A model generated the notes under the pieces. That model was not told where the DNA came from and searched no databases. It worked only from the letters and a program-made list of their open reading frames with translations. 64,000 bases of DNA from Arthrobacter burdickii. Lineage in GTDB: Bacteria; Actinomycetota; Actinomycetes; Actinomycetales; Micrococcaceae. Location of the stretch: contig NZ_JAROCG010000001.1 in the NCBI RefSeq assembly GCF_030433645.1, positions 1,116,001-1,180,000 of the forward strand. Direction: 5' to 3'. Below, piece after piece: positions 16,417 through 26,008 of the stretch (its first letter is position 1; each line of letters starts with the position of its first letter). Both the position numbers and the translations under genes were made by a program.

Positions 16417-17732
16417 AGGAGTTGCTCCCCTCTGAGGACCGATGTGATGAAGTCGCTCGACGACCCGGGAGTGCTCTCGGGATCGACGGCGGCGGGCGGC
16501 GCCCAGGTCTGCTGGATGCCGGTGGAGACCTCGTTGTAGAACGGTGTCTGCGGACGGGGCGCTGCGACCTGGAGCGAGTCCCTGATCGTTTCGGCCATGG
16601 GGAAGGACTCCTCGATGCGGGGGTCCTCGTAGGCCTCGGTGTTCGACGGCGGGTTGCCGTTGGTCACGAAGTATTCCGCCTGGTTCTCGACCGAGACGAT
16701 GCACTGGATCGCCTCGTAGGCCAGCTCGGGGTTGCTGCTCTCGGCGCCGACGCCGAGGTTGATGCCGCCCAGCGGCGGCGCCGACTCCTGGTCCTCCGTC
16801 ATGCGCGGGAAGATCCCCCAGCCGATGTCGTCGAGGACCTTCTTGTCGACCGTCCCGGCCTCGACAGCGCCGGAGGTGGCCGGCCAGACGAACGGGTAGT
16901 TCACCATGAAGGAGCCGGAGTCACCCTGGAAGCCGATGAGGGAGGCGTTCTCGTCCTGTGTGGGGAGGCCGGGGCCGCCCAGCCCCTCCTTGCCGATCGT
17001 CGAGATCACTTCGGCCGCCGCGGTGCCGGCGTCCGAGTCGAGGCCGAGTTCGATCGTGTCCGCAGTGGCCTCGGGATCGACGATGATGGAGCCGCCCGCC
17101 GACTCGATGAGCGCGTTCACCCACACGGTCATCGATTCCGCCGAAGCTCCCTGCACCCCGAGCGTCTTCTCCTGGCTCTTCGCGGCCTCCATGATCTGTT
17201 CCCAGGTCACCGGCTTGGACATGTCGAGGCCGGCTGCCTCGGCGACCGACTTGCGGTACCAGAGGATCTGCGTGTTGGCCCAGAACGGGACCGTGACGAG
17301 TTCGTCCTTCCAGGTCGCCCCGGCGAGGGCACCCTCGACGACGTTCTCGGTGGTGCTCTGCTGGACATCCTCCGGGACCGGCGCCAGGAAACCCGGCTCC
17401 GCCAGTTCGGGGATGAAGGGGGGATCGAGACTCATGATGTCGAGCGACGAATCACCCGCGGCCAGACGGCGGGCGAGCTGTTCGCGCTGCGAGGCGGCGT
17501 CGCTCGGAAGGAGCGAGGTCTCGATGCGGTAGCTCCCGCCGGACTCGTCGCTGCACTTCTGTGCGATGGCGGCCTGGCCTCCCGCGTCGGGATTGATGTA
17601 CCAGGTGAGCGTGTTGTCCGCCTGGGCCGGACCGCACCCGCTCATGGCCAGCGTCCCCATCATCAGGCCCGCCAGGACGGCGGCCTTCGGGCGGTTCTTC
17701 GCGTCTCTGCGTGTTCTTCGATCCATCGGCAT
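16413..17732 (-). CDS. lpqY: LpqY-like sugar-binding lipoprotein (trehalose type)
   Basis: About 439 residues. A lipoprotein signal peptide ends in the lipobox MSGC (residues about 30-33). The mature part is a group 1 extracellular solute-binding protein. Features shared with mycobacterial LpqY are LARRLAAGDSSLDIMSLD, a WYR strand, VNYPFVW, GGINLGVG and a final AAPRPQTPFY ... DPEST. LpqY binds trehalose for recycling. ATG 17732 has GGAGG ten bases upstream; ATG 17726 is an alternative. It heads the lpqY-sugABC unit with overlapping gene ends. A palindrome TCGACGGTCGA at 17824-17834 may be an operator. Confidence 0.86.
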   Translation of the reverse strand: MPMDRRTRRDAKNRPKAAVLAGLMMGTLAMSGCGPAQADNTLTWYINPDAGGQAAIAQKCSDESGGSYRIETSLLPSDAASQREQLARRLAAGDSSLDIMSLDPPFIPELAEPGFLAPVPEDVQQSTTENVVEGALAGATWKDELVTVPFWANTQILWYRKSVAEAAGLDMSKPVTWEQIMEAAKSQEKTLGVQGASAESMTVWVNALIESAGGSIIVDPEATADTIELGLDSDAGTAAAEVISTIGKEGLGGPGLPTQDENASLIGFQGDSGSFMVNYPFVWPATSGAVEAGTVDKKVLDDIGWGIFPRMTEDQESAPPLGGINLGVGAESSNPELAYEAIQCIVSVENQAEYFVTNGNPPSNTEAYEDPRIEESFPMAETIRDSLQVAAPRPQTPFYNEVSTGIQQTWAPPAAVDPESTPGSSSDFITSVLRGEQLL

Positions 17733-17823
17733 CCGTACCGAGCCTCCACATCCTTGTAGACAACCCGGCTGGCAATTCAATCGAATCGACAGCCTAAGCA
17801 TGCTTCCTTTTTGACCCTATTCC

Positions 17824-17834
17824 TCGACGGTCGA
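17824..17834. promoter_or_regulatory. Possible operator upstream of lpqY
   Basis: TCGAC-G-GTCGA is a perfect 5-1-5 palindrome about 92 bases upstream of the lpqY start. A second, weaker inverted repeat ATTC-AATC-GAAT lies nearer the gene. No regulator gene adjoins. Confidence 0.25.
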
Positions 17835-17910
17835 AACCGCTAGGCAGCCAGCTTACTATCTCGCAGCGGATAGAGGGGTCGGAAGGAGGGGCCAGGGCGG
17901 AGGAAAGCGC

Positions 17911-18342
17911 TCAGGCGGAGACGGTGGAGTTGTCCAGGGAGAAGGGAGGGCGCTCGACGTCGCCGAGAACCGCCTCTGCGGGATCGGAGCCGAGCTCCAC
18001 GATGCGGTTGCCGGCATCCACGTGGACGACGGTGGGGACGAAGGCGCGCGCTTCCTCGGTGGTCATCTGCGCATAGGTGATCAGGATGACGAGGTCGCCG
18101 CGCTGCACCAGGTGCGCCGCGGCACCGTTGATGCCGAGGACGCCCGATCCACGCTCGCCGGCGATGGTGTAGGTCTCGAGACGTGCGCCGTTGGTGATGT
18201 CCACGATCGACACGAGTTCACCGGGCAGGATGTCCGCGGCGTCGAGCAGGTCGAGATCCACGGTCACGGACCCTACGTAGTGCAGGTCGGCGTGGGTGAC
18301 CGTGGCGCGGTGGATCTTCGACTTGAACATTGTGCGATTCAT
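17911..18342 (-). CDS. panD: Aspartate 1-decarboxylase proenzyme
   Basis: 143 residues. It makes beta-alanine from L-aspartate for pantothenate and coenzyme A synthesis. The family features are [21 protein letters not shown], in which the Gly-Ser bond is self-cleaved and the serine becomes the pyruvoyl cofactor, the conserved tyrosine in [13 protein letters not shown], and [15 protein letters not shown] 18342 is used; ATG 18330 (MFKSKI) is equally possible and is the start in many relatives. It is a single gene; panC is not in the window. Confidence 0.95.
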   Translation of the reverse strand: MNRTMFKSKIHRATVTHADLHYVGSVTVDLDLLDAADILPGELVSIVDITNGARLETYTIAGERGSGVLGINGAAAHLVQRGDLVILITYAQMTTEEARAFVPTVVHVDAGNRIVELGSDPAEAVLGDVERPPFSLDNSTVSA

Positions 18343-18441
18343 CGCTTCAAGGATACTGCGGAACGCAGGCCGGCAGCTCGGCGAAGGAGGTGGCCTCGAG
18401 CACATGCGAGGACCCCGGAAGCTCCCCGGAGGGGAGCGGAG

Positions 18442-18512
18442 AGCGGGCGACGGGAATCGAACCCGCGTATCGAGCTTGGGAAGCTAGCGCTCTACCATTG
18501 AGCTACGCCCGC
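18442..18512 (-). tRNA. tRNA-Gly, anticodon CCC
   Basis: A full cloverleaf on the minus strand: acceptor GCGGGCG/CGCCCGC, D arm GCTC-AATGGTA-GAGC, anticodon loop TTCCCAA giving CCC, four-base variable loop ATAC and T loop TTCGATT. The discriminator is T and CCA is not encoded. The anticodon stem is CTAGC/GCTCG, so the second pair is a U-C mismatch as read. Confidence 0.93.
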
Positions 18513-18536
18513 ATGCGGTTGGACCGCTCCATCACC

Positions 18537-18821
18537 TTACAACAGATCGTCCGGCTTCCCGGGATCGGCCGCCCGCGCCCGCTCGATCAGCTCCCGCCAC
18601 GGATCATCGAGCCGGTTCTCGGAGAGGTGCACCTCCGTGTACCCGATGGTGATGCGGTAGGTGAAGCGGTCCCGTTGCGACCCGGACTCCGCTCCGCTGC
18701 TCCCGGCCTGGGCCTCCGCGAGCGGCAGCCAGCGCTGTTCGGCCTCCGTCCGGCTGACCTCGAGGGTCCAGCTCCGGGTGAGCCCGGCGAAACCGCCCGA
18801 GCGGGTGATCTCGATCCTCAC
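18537..18821 (-). CDS. Emfourin-type protealysin inhibitor
   Basis: A 94-residue protein starting MRIEITRSGGFAGLTRSW, the conserved N-terminus of emfourin, the small inhibitor of protealysin-like metalloproteases. It ends in YRITIGYTEVHLSENRL and a helix, also as in the family. Its ATG overlaps the stop of the protease gene (ATGA), so protease and inhibitor are made in a coupled way, as described for Serratia. It has no signal peptide, consistent with an intracellular target. Confidence 0.85.
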   Translation of the reverse strand: MRIEITRSGGFAGLTRSWTLEVSRTEAEQRWLPLAEAQAGSSGAESGSQRDRFTYRITIGYTEVHLSENRLDDPWRELIERARAADPGKPDDLL

Positions 18822-19867
18822 ACCGGCACACCGACCCGCGACCAGGCATCGGCCACCGCGTCGGCCTCGCGGCTCTCGACCCCGAAACGCTTCCCGGCGG
18901 CATCCTGCGTGGTCTTCGCGAAGGTGGGGAAGTCGCAGTCCGACGGGATGCCGCCGTTGAGGACGGCGTCGTACCAGATGCGCCCCGCGCCCTTCCAGGC
19001 CGGGCCGCCGAGGGTAGTGGCTGCGAGGTAGAAGGCATGGTTGGGGATGCCGGAGTTGATGTGGACCCCGCCGTTGTCCGACGCCGTGTCCACGTAGTCG
19101 GACATGGTGGCGGGCTGCGGATCCTTGCCGAGGACGTCGTCGTCGTAGGCCGTGCCGGGCGCCTCGAGGGAGCGCAGCGCCTTCCCTTCCACGTGCGCGG
19201 TGAAGATGCCCGCACCCACGAGCCAGGAGGCGGCAGCGGCATCCTGCCCGAGAGCGCGCTGTTCGACGAGGACGCCGAACACATCGGACAGCGACTCGTT
19301 GAGCGCGCCGGACTGGCCCTCGTACTCGAGGTTCGTGGAGTACTGCGTGAAGCCGTGCGTGAGCTCGTGGCTGATCACCGTCAGGGATGCCGTGAAGCGG
19401 CCGAAGATCTCGCCGTCGCCGTCCCCGAAGACCATGCGCTCGCCGTCCCAGAAGGCGTTGTCATAGCCGGCGCCGTAGTGCACCGTGGCCTCGAGCGGCT
19501 TGCCGGCCCCGTCGATCGACGACCTCCCGTACTCCTCGCTGAACAGTCGGTACGTGGCACCCAGGCCGTCATAGGCCTCATCCGCGGCGGAGTCCCCCGT
19601 CGCCGGCGCCCCCTCGGCCCGCACGAGGTTCCCCGGGAGTTCCTCCCGGCCGCCGGCGTCGGAGATGCGCCGTGTCAGGGTCCCGACGACGGCGGAACCG
19701 CGGCGGACCGGGGCGCGGAGGGCCTCCGAACGGACCTGCAGGACGGGGTCGAGCTCGAGCAGTGCATGACGTGCCGCGCGGGCCGCGACCGAGAGCCGCG
19801 GATCACGGAGCGCGGCGAGCCGGGTGAGAAGGTGCGGCGGGACGATGCCGCAGTGGATCCGGTGCAT
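18818..19867 (-). CDS. Protealysin-like M4 metalloprotease
   Basis: 349 residues, a thermolysin-family zinc protease. Zinc and catalytic residues are visible in ISHELTHGFTQY (HExxH) and in GALNESLSDVFG, which gives the third ligand. VHINSGIPNHAFY carries the active-site Asn/His region. It has no signal peptide. Instead it has a short propeptide starting MHRIHCGIVPPHLL, whose Cys and PPHLL are typical of the protealysin group. ATG 19867 is preceded by AAGGAGG. The coupled emfourin gene follows. Such proteases act inside the cell or are released by an unknown route; the biological target is not known here. Confidence 0.9.
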   Translation of the reverse strand: MHRIHCGIVPPHLLTRLAALRDPRLSVAARAARHALLELDPVLQVRSEALRAPVRRGSAVVGTLTRRISDAGGREELPGNLVRAEGAPATGDSAADEAYDGLGATYRLFSEEYGRSSIDGAGKPLEATVHYGAGYDNAFWDGERMVFGDGDGEIFGRFTASLTVISHELTHGFTQYSTNLEYEGQSGALNESLSDVFGVLVEQRALGQDAAAASWLVGAGIFTAHVEGKALRSLEAPGTAYDDDVLGKDPQPATMSDYVDTASDNGGVHINSGIPNHAFYLAATTLGGPAWKGAGRIWYDAVLNGGIPSDCDFPTFAKTTQDAAGKRFGVESREADAVADAWSRVGVPV

Positions 19868-19933
19868 GGGCCTCCTTGGATTCGTCCCAACGTAGCCGGG
19901 CGGACCGACATTCCGGGGACGTAGGCTTGCCGC

Positions 19934-20788
19934 ATGAGTGTCGAGCGCAACACCCGCGACCTGGAGCAGGGCATCGAGCGGGACTTCTCGGACAAGATGA
20001 GCTACGGGTCCTACCTGGAGCTCGACAGGCTGCTCGACGCGCAGCACCCCGTGAGCTCGCCGGAGCACCACGACGAGATGCTGTTCATCATCCAGCACCA
20101 GACCTCGGAGCTGTGGCTCAAGCTCGTGCTGCACGAGCTCCGCGCCGTGCGCGTTCACCTGCAGGGGGACGACCTGCGTGCCGCCATGAAGGGCATCGCC
20201 CGTATCAAGCACATCCAGCGCTCGCTGACCGAGCAGTGGTCCGTGCTCGCGACGCTCACCCCATCCGAGTACGCGGAGTTCCGCGGCGACCTCGGGTCCT
20301 CGAGCGGCTTCCAGTCCTACCAGTACCGCGCCGTCGAGTTCCTGCTGGGCAACAAGAACGCCGCCATGATCCAGGTCTTCGACTCCGACCCGGCAGCCCG
20401 CGCCCTGCTCTCGGACCTCCTCGCGCAGAGCAGCGTGTACGACGAGTTCATCGCGCTCCTCGCACGGCGGGCCTACGCCATCCCCGACGAGCTCCTGGGG
20501 CGGGACGTCACGGTGGCGCACGAGTTCCAGCCGGCCCTCGTCGCCGTCTACAAGCAGGTGTACGAGGACGCCGCCGGCCACTGGGACATCTACGAGGCGT
20601 GCGAGGAACTCGTGGACCTCGAGGACAACTTCCAGCTGTGGCGGTTCCGGCACCTGAAGACCGTTGCGCGGACCATCGGCTTCAAGCCCGGGACGGGCGG
20701 CTCGTCCGGCGTCGGCTTCCTGCAGCGTGCGCTCGAGCTCACGTTCTTCCCCGAACTCTTCGCCGTGCGCACCGAGATCGGGCGCTGA
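19934..20788 (+). CDS. kynA: Tryptophan 2,3-dioxygenase
   Basis: 284 residues, the usual length. This haem enzyme opens the indole ring of L-tryptophan to N-formylkynurenine, the first step of the kynurenine pathway. Motifs are [29 protein letters not shown], which carries the distal histidine, [24 protein letters not shown], which gives the haem-ligating histidine, and [17 protein letters not shown] lies six bases before the ATG, which would fit a leaderless transcript. No other kynurenine genes are nearby. Confidence 0.95.
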   Translation: MSVERNTRDLEQGIERDFSDKMSYGSYLELDRLLDAQHPVSSPEHHDEMLFIIQHQTSELWLKLVLHELRAVRVHLQGDDLRAAMKGIARIKHIQRSLTEQWSVLATLTPSEYAEFRGDLGSSSGFQSYQYRAVEFLLGNKNAAMIQVFDSDPAARALLSDLLAQSSVYDEFIALLARRAYAIPDELLGRDVTVAHEFQPALVAVYKQVYEDAAGHWDIYEACEELVDLEDNFQLWRFRHLKTVARTIGFKPGTGGSSGVGFLQRALELTFFPELFAVRTEIGR

Positions 20789-20820
20789 ACCGGGTCCTGG
20801 AGGACTGGTAGTTTTGGACG

Positions 20821-21396
20821 GTGCTGATCTCAGACCGCGACATCCGAGCAGAACTGGCCGCCCAGCGGATCGTCCTCGAACCGCACGATCCCGCGATGGT
20901 GCAGCCCTCCAGCGTCGACGTCCGGATCGACCGCTACTTCCGGCTCTTCGACAACCACAAGTACGCGCACATCGACCCCGCCGAGGACCAGCCGGACCTC
21001 ACGCGCCTGGTCGAGGTGGCCCGGGACGAGCCGTTCATCCTCCACCCCGGCGAGTTCGTCCTCGGGTCCACCTACGAGACGGTGACCCTCCCCGACGACA
21101 TCGCCGCCCGCCTCGAGGGCAAGTCGTCGCTGGGCCGGCTCGGACTGCTGACGCACTCCACCGCGGGTTTCATCGACCCCGGGTTCTCCGGCCATGTGAC
21201 CCTCGAGCTCTCCAACATGGCGACCCTGCCGATCAAGCTGTGGCCGGGGTCGAAGATCGGGCAGCTGTGCTTCTTCAAGCTGACCTCTCCTGCGGAGCAC
21301 CCCTACGGTTCGGGCGAGTACGGCAACCGGTACCAGGGCCAGCGAGGCCCGACGGCGTCGCGCAGCCACCTCAACTTCCACCGGACGGACATCTGA
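20821..21396 (+). CDS. dcd: dCTP deaminase (dUMP-forming type)
   Basis: 191 residues. It starts at GTG with [12 protein letters not shown] and has the trimeric dUTPase-like core with [24 protein letters not shown], in which the glutamate of [10 protein letters not shown] and the serines are catalytic. It ends with the flexible [11 protein letters not shown] tail. Mycobacterial Dcd of this length converts dCTP directly to dUMP, so the dUMP-forming assignment is inferred. TAGTTT lies nine bases upstream of the GTG, again compatible with a leaderless message. It is a housekeeping gene of thymidylate supply. Confidence 0.93.
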   Translation: MLISDRDIRAELAAQRIVLEPHDPAMVQPSSVDVRIDRYFRLFDNHKYAHIDPAEDQPDLTRLVEVARDEPFILHPGEFVLGSTYETVTLPDDIAARLEGKSSLGRLGLLTHSTAGFIDPGFSGHVTLELSNMATLPIKLWPGSKIGQLCFFKLTSPAEHPYGSGEYGNRYQGQRGPTASRSHLNFHRTDI

Positions 21397-21438
21397 CGCA
21401 CCGACCCCCGGGCAGAACCGTCCGGCCGCAGCGGCGGG

Positions 21439-22827
21439 TCATGCCTCGGGCACGACGGCGCGCACCACGCGGGAGGGCGGCCGGACCGGCAGCAGGACGA
21501 GGAGCCCGGCGAGCAGGACCACGAGGATGCCGACCACGCCGTAGAGCTGCGAGCCGAAAATCCCGATGCAGAGGGCGAAGAGCGTCGGGGCCAGGAAGCT
21601 GACCGCGCGGCCTGTCGTAGCGTAGAGGCCGAACAGCTCGCCCTCGTCCCCCACGGGTGCGAGGCGTGCGAGGTAGGCCCGGGACGATGCCTGGGCGGGC
21701 CCGACGAACAGGGTGAGCAGCAGGCCGAGGACCCAGAACGTCGTGTCCGAGGTCCACTCCATGCCGAAGAAGGAATACGTTCCCGTGCCGAGCAGGAGGA
21801 TTGCCGTCCCGGCGACCAGCAGGCCCACCAGGGCGCCCATGATGACGCGCTTCGGCCCGATCCGGTCGTCGAGGAAGCCGCCGATCACGGCGCCGGCGGC
21901 GGCGATGACGTTGGCCGCGATCGCGAAGACGATCACCTTGCTCGCGGAGAATCCGAAGGCGCCCGCAGCGAGGATGCCGCCGAAGGTGAACACCGCGGCC
22001 AGGCCGTCCCGGAAGATTGCGCTGGCCAGCAGGAAGAAGATCGTGTGGGGGCTCTCCCGGTAGATGGCCTTCACACGCCGCACCAGCAGGCCGTACGAGG
22101 CGAGGAATCCGAGCTGCGCCGCGCGGGCCCTGTGCGGGACCTCCGGCACGGCGAACATCACCGGAAGCGCGAAGGCGGCGAACCACAGCGCCGAGAAGAC
22201 GGCCACCAGCCGGATGTTCAATCCGTTGTCGCTCGAGGCGCCCGGCCAGGCGACCACCGGCTGGATGAACACCACGAGGACCACAACGAGCGCCACGATG
22301 CCGCCTACGTAACCCATCGCCCAGCCGAACCCGCTGACTCGGCCGATCGTGGCCGGTGTGGAGATCTGGGTCAGCATCGCGTTGTAGTTCACTCCGGCGA
22401 ACTCGAAGAAGATGTTGGCGGCGGCGATGAGGGCCACGCCGAGGATCAGCATCCCGGGGCTCGGGAACACGAAGAAGCACAGGGCGGTGAGCACGGCGAC
22501 GATGAGGCTGTTCACGCCGAGCCAGAGCTTCCGGCGGCCCCCGCTGTCGGAGCGCTGCCCGGTGACAGGGGCGAGGAGGGCGATCAGCAGGCCCGCGACG
22601 GCGAGGCCCCACCCGAGTACCTGCGAGGCGCGTTCCTCCCCGCCGAATGCTTCCGACGTGAGGTACACCGTAAACACGAACGTGGTCATGACCGCGTTGA
22701 AGGCGGCCGAGCCCCAGTCCCAGGAGGCCCACGCGAGGACGGGCTTGCTGAAGATGCGGCCGGATCCGACCGCCGGAAGGGGTGCAGGGGCTTCCGCGGG
22801 CTGCGGAAGCTGCTGGTGGGTACTCAT
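21439..22827 (-). CDS. MFS transporter, UMF1 type
   Basis: 462 residues with about 12 transmembrane segments. The N-terminus WASWDWGSAAFNAVMTTFVF and the loop GQRSDSGGRRKLWL, followed by AAANIFFEFAGVNYNAML, are the markers of the UMF1/Atg22-like branch of the major facilitator superfamily. Substrates of bacterial members are mostly unknown; the yeast relative Atg22 exports amino acids from the vacuole. It is divergent from the mrp operon and convergent with dcd. Confidence 0.85.
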   Translation of the reverse strand: MSTHQQLPQPAEAPAPLPAVGSGRIFSKPVLAWASWDWGSAAFNAVMTTFVFTVYLTSEAFGGEERASQVLGWGLAVAGLLIALLAPVTGQRSDSGGRRKLWLGVNSLIVAVLTALCFFVFPSPGMLILGVALIAAANIFFEFAGVNYNAMLTQISTPATIGRVSGFGWAMGYVGGIVALVVVLVVFIQPVVAWPGASSDNGLNIRLVAVFSALWFAAFALPVMFAVPEVPHRARAAQLGFLASYGLLVRRVKAIYRESPHTIFFLLASAIFRDGLAAVFTFGGILAAGAFGFSASKVIVFAIAANVIAAAGAVIGGFLDDRIGPKRVIMGALVGLLVAGTAILLLGTGTYSFFGMEWTSDTTFWVLGLLLTLFVGPAQASSRAYLARLAPVGDEGELFGLYATTGRAVSFLAPTLFALCIGIFGSQLYGVVGILVVLLAGLLVLLPVRPPSRVVRAVVPEA

Positions 22828-22910
22828 AGGGTGAATGCTAGCGCCGTATGACGCCCGTCACGCCTGACCCGTCGCGGCGCGCGGGGCGGCGGTTCGGGCG
22901 TCGGCAGGGA

Positions 22911-22949
22911 AAGGCCCGGGGAGGCCGAAGGGAAGGCCCGGGGAGGCCG
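22911..22949. repeat. Tandem 22-bp GC-rich direct repeat
   Basis: AAGGCCCGGGGAGGCCG occurs at 22911-22927 and 22933-22949, a period of 22 bases, in the divergent intergenic region between the UMF1 transporter and the Mrp operon. Confidence 0.6.
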
Positions 22950-23023
22950 GGGGCAGGTCGGAGGGAATCCTTCGATAGACTGGTAGGAGCCCGACCGACC
23001 CCCAGTGGAAGATCGAGACTCCC

Positions 23024-26008
23024 ATGCTCACCGTGCTGATCGCGATGTTCGCGCTGGCACTCGGGGCGCCTGTTCTCTTTTCCCGGGTCGGCAGGTCGGC
23101 GTTCTTCGTCCTGGCCGCCGCACCCGCTGCGGGTTTCGCCTGGCTCCTCCTCCAGCTGCCGGCAGTCCTGGCAGCCGATCAGGAGGCGCTTGCCGGGCCC
23201 CGCGCCCCGCCGTCGGTCGTCATCCCCTGGATCCCGACCCTGCAGCTCGAGCTGGCCTTCCGGCTCGATGCGCTGGCCGCGGTGCTCTGCATCCTGATCC
23301 TCGGGGTCGGAGCGCTCGTGCTCTTCTACTGCGCGCGCTACTTCAAGAACGACGATCCGGACGTGGGCGCGTTCGGCGCCCAGCTGCTGGCATTCGCGGC
23401 GTCCATGGTCGGGCTGGTCACGGCCGATGACCTGATCCTGATGTTCATCTTCTGGGAACTGACCACCATCCTGTCCTACCTGCTCATCGGCTATGCGCGC
23501 CACCGCCTCTCGGCTCGCCGCTCGGCCCTGCAGGCACTGATCGTCACGACCTTCGGCGGCCTGGCCATGCTCGTGGGCCTCGTGATGCTCGGCCAGGCGG
23601 CCGGAACCTACCGGATCTCCGAGATCCTCGCCGGTGCCGGGGCCCTCGTGGGCCGCGGGACACTCGTGGACGTCGCGATCGGGCTGGTGCTGGTCGGGGC
23701 CATCACCAAGTCCGCGCTCGTGCCCTTCCACTTCTGGCTGCCCGGCGCGATGGCGGCACCCACGCCCGTCAGCGCGTACCTCCACGCCGCGGCGATGGTG
23801 AAGGCCGGCGTCTTCCTCGTCGCGCGCTTCGCCCCGGGATTCTCCGACACCGCCCTGTGGTACCCCGTGATCTTCCTCCTCGGCATGGCCACGATGCTGC
23901 TCGGCGGGTGGCGCGCCCTGCGCCAGTTCGACCTCAAGCTCGTCCTCGCCTACGGGACCGTGAGCCAGCTCGGATTCCTGACCATGGTCGTGGGACTCGG
24001 CGGGCGCGACGGGGCCGTGGCCGGCCTCGGCCTGCTCCTCGCCCACGGCTTCTTCAAGGCGACGCTCTTCCTGGTGGTCGGCATCATCGACCACCACTCG
24101 GGCACGCGGGACCTCCGGGTGCTGTCCGGCATCGGAGGATCCGCACCCGTCCTCTTCGTCGTCGCGCTGGTAGCCGCCGGGTCCATGGCGGGCATTCCGC
24201 CACTGCTGGGGTTCGTCGCGAAGGAGTCGGTGTTCGAGGCCTTCGCGCACCGCGCGGAGGACGGCCCCGCCGGAGTGCTCCTGCTCGGCGGGATCGTGCT
24301 CGGTTCCATCCTGACCTTCGCCTACAGCGCCCGGTTCGTCTGGGGTGCCTTCGCGCTGAAGCACGGCGGGCCGCAGACGGCCTTCGAACCGGTCCGGGCC
24401 TCCTTCCTGCTGGCACCCGCCGTGCTCGCCGTCGCCTCCGTGCTGTTCGGGATCTGGCCGGCCCCGCTCGACGCAGCGATCCAGCCCTATGCCGCGCTCT
24501 TCGCCGGCGGGGGCACGCCGCACCTCGCCCTGTGGCACGGATTCAACTTGCCCCTGCTGCTGTCGGTCGTCACCATCGTGGCCGGCGTCGCACTCCACCT
24601 CCTGCGCGTTCCCGTCGAACGGCTGCAGGGCGGGGCGCCGTCCGTGCGGGAGGCCGAGGTGGTCTACCGCTCCACCGTCGGCGTCCTCGACGACGTCGCT
24701 GTCTGGGTCACGGGGCGCACCCAGCGCGGCTCGCTGTCCTTCTACCTCTTCGTCATCCTGGCCACAGCCGTCGTCACACCGCTGACCGCCCTGATCCTGT
24801 TCGATGCTCCGCTGCCCTCGGACTTCCGCATCGCGGAGTCCCCGGGGCAGGTCGTCGCCGCGGCTGTCATCCTGGTGGGCATCCTCGCGGCGCTGCGGGC
24901 GGACAAGCGGTTCATGGCCGTCCTGATGGTGGGCATCACCGGCTACGGCATGGCGGTCATCTACGCCCTCCACGGTGCGCCCGACCTCGCGCTCACCCAG
25001 ATGCTCGTCGAGACCATCGTGCTCGTCGCGTTCGTCCTCGCCCTGCGCTCGCTGCCGGCCCGGCTGTGGAACCGCGAGGAGACCCGGCACCGGCTCCTCC
25101 GCGCTGCGCTGGGGATAGCGTTCGGCGGCATCATGGCGATCATCGCGATGTCGGCCATGGCGTCGAGGACCGCGGCGCCCATCTCGCTCGCCTACCCCGA
25201 GCTGGCCTACAGGGACGGCGGGGGAGCTAACGCCGTCAACGTCCTGCTCGTGGACATCCGCGCGTGGGACACCCTCGGCGAGATCACGGTCCTGGCGACC
25301 GCCGCCACCGGAATCGCGAGCCTCATCTTCATCCGGGGCCGCGGCGACAAGCGGCGCCGGGCCGACGGAGTGGAGGACGGATCGGTCGACCGGGGGCAAG
25401 AGCCCCTGCACGGCCGCGAGCACGCTGCGCGGGCCCTGGCGGCGCGGTTCGCCGCGGTCGCCCGGGACCCCTGGCTCGTCGCCGGACGGACCCTCGCGCC
25501 CGAGCGCCGTTCCATCATCTTCGAGGTCATCACGCGGCTGCTCTTCCACACGATCATCGTGCTGTCGATCTACCTGCTGATCGCCGGCCACAACCTGCCG
25601 GGCGGGGGCTTCGCCGGCGGCCTGATGGCGGGCCTCGCCCTCGCCATCCGCTACCTCGCCGGCGGACGGTTCGAGCTCGCCGAGGCCAGCCCGGTCAGTG
25701 CAGGAGCCCTGCTCGGCATCGGGCTCGCCATCGTCTCCCTCACGGCGGCAGCGCCGCTGCTGATCGGCGGCGAGGTCCTCGAGAGCTACATCCTGGAATT
25801 CTGGTTGCCGGTCTTCGGCGACGTGAAGTTCGTGACGTCCACCATCTTCGACATCGGGGTGTACATCATCGTCGTGGGCCTCGTCCTGGACGTCCTCCGG
25901 AGCCTAGGGTCGGAGATCGACGAGCGAAGCGAGGCCGATCGCCCCGTCGAGGAGGCGGCCGGACCCGACGCCCTCGTCCCGCCTGCCACCGAAGGAGTCC
26001 AGCCGTGA
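23024..26008 (+). CDS. mnhA: Na+/H+ antiporter subunit A fused to subunit B (Mrp/Mnh)
   Basis: 994 residues. Residues 1-650 are the NuoL-like MrpA core with GEAD-like features such as LTTILSYLLIGYARH, the key lysine in GAITKSALVPFHFWLPGAM, and HGFFKATLFLVVGIID. Residues 690-780 are the A-specific extension. Residues about 830-970 are an MrpB domain (TRLLFHTIIVLSIYLLIAGHN, GGGFAGGLMAG), which explains why no separate mnhB follows. The complex exchanges cytoplasmic Na+ (or Li+) for protons and helps in pH and salt tolerance. It begins a six-gene unit with overlapping ends. Confidence 0.95.
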   Translation: MLTVLIAMFALALGAPVLFSRVGRSAFFVLAAAPAAGFAWLLLQLPAVLAADQEALAGPRAPPSVVIPWIPTLQLELAFRLDALAAVLCILILGVGALVLFYCARYFKNDDPDVGAFGAQLLAFAASMVGLVTADDLILMFIFWELTTILSYLLIGYARHRLSARRSALQALIVTTFGGLAMLVGLVMLGQAAGTYRISEILAGAGALVGRGTLVDVAIGLVLVGAITKSALVPFHFWLPGAMAAPTPVSAYLHAAAMVKAGVFLVARFAPGFSDTALWYPVIFLLGMATMLLGGWRALRQFDLKLVLAYGTVSQLGFLTMVVGLGGRDGAVAGLGLLLAHGFFKATLFLVVGIIDHHSGTRDLRVLSGIGGSAPVLFVVALVAAGSMAGIPPLLGFVAKESVFEAFAHRAEDGPAGVLLLGGIVLGSILTFAYSARFVWGAFALKHGGPQTAFEPVRASFLLAPAVLAVASVLFGIWPAPLDAAIQPYAALFAGGGTPHLALWHGFNLPLLLSVVTIVAGVALHLLRVPVERLQGGAPSVREAEVVYRSTVGVLDDVAVWVTGRTQRGSLSFYLFVILATAVVTPLTALILFDAPLPSDFRIAESPGQVVAAAVILVGILAALRADKRFMAVLMVGITGYGMAVIYALHGAPDLALTQMLVETIVLVAFVLALRSLPARLWNREETRHRLLRAALGIAFGGIMAIIAMSAMASRTAAPISLAYPELAYRDGGGANAVNVLLVDIRAWDTLGEITVLATAATGIASLIFIRGRGDKRRRADGVEDGSVDRGQEPLHGREHAARALAARFAAVARDPWLVAGRTLAPERRSIIFEVITRLLFHTIIVLSIYLLIAGHNLPGGGFAGGLMAGLALAIRYLAGGRFELAEASPVSAGALLGIGLAIVSLTAAAPLLIGGEVLESYILEFWLPVFGDVKFVTSTIFDIGVYIIVVGLVLDVLRSLGSEIDERSEADRPVEEAAGPDALVPPATEGVQP

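Noticed and set aside
18442-18512. tRNA-Gly as an integration site with an adjoining element
   Set aside because: No duplicated tRNA end, integrase or foreign composition was seen on either side.
22838-25591. Open frame of over 900 codons opposite mnhA
   Set aside because: Antisense shadow; low-complexity Asp/Glu/Gly/Arg sequence.
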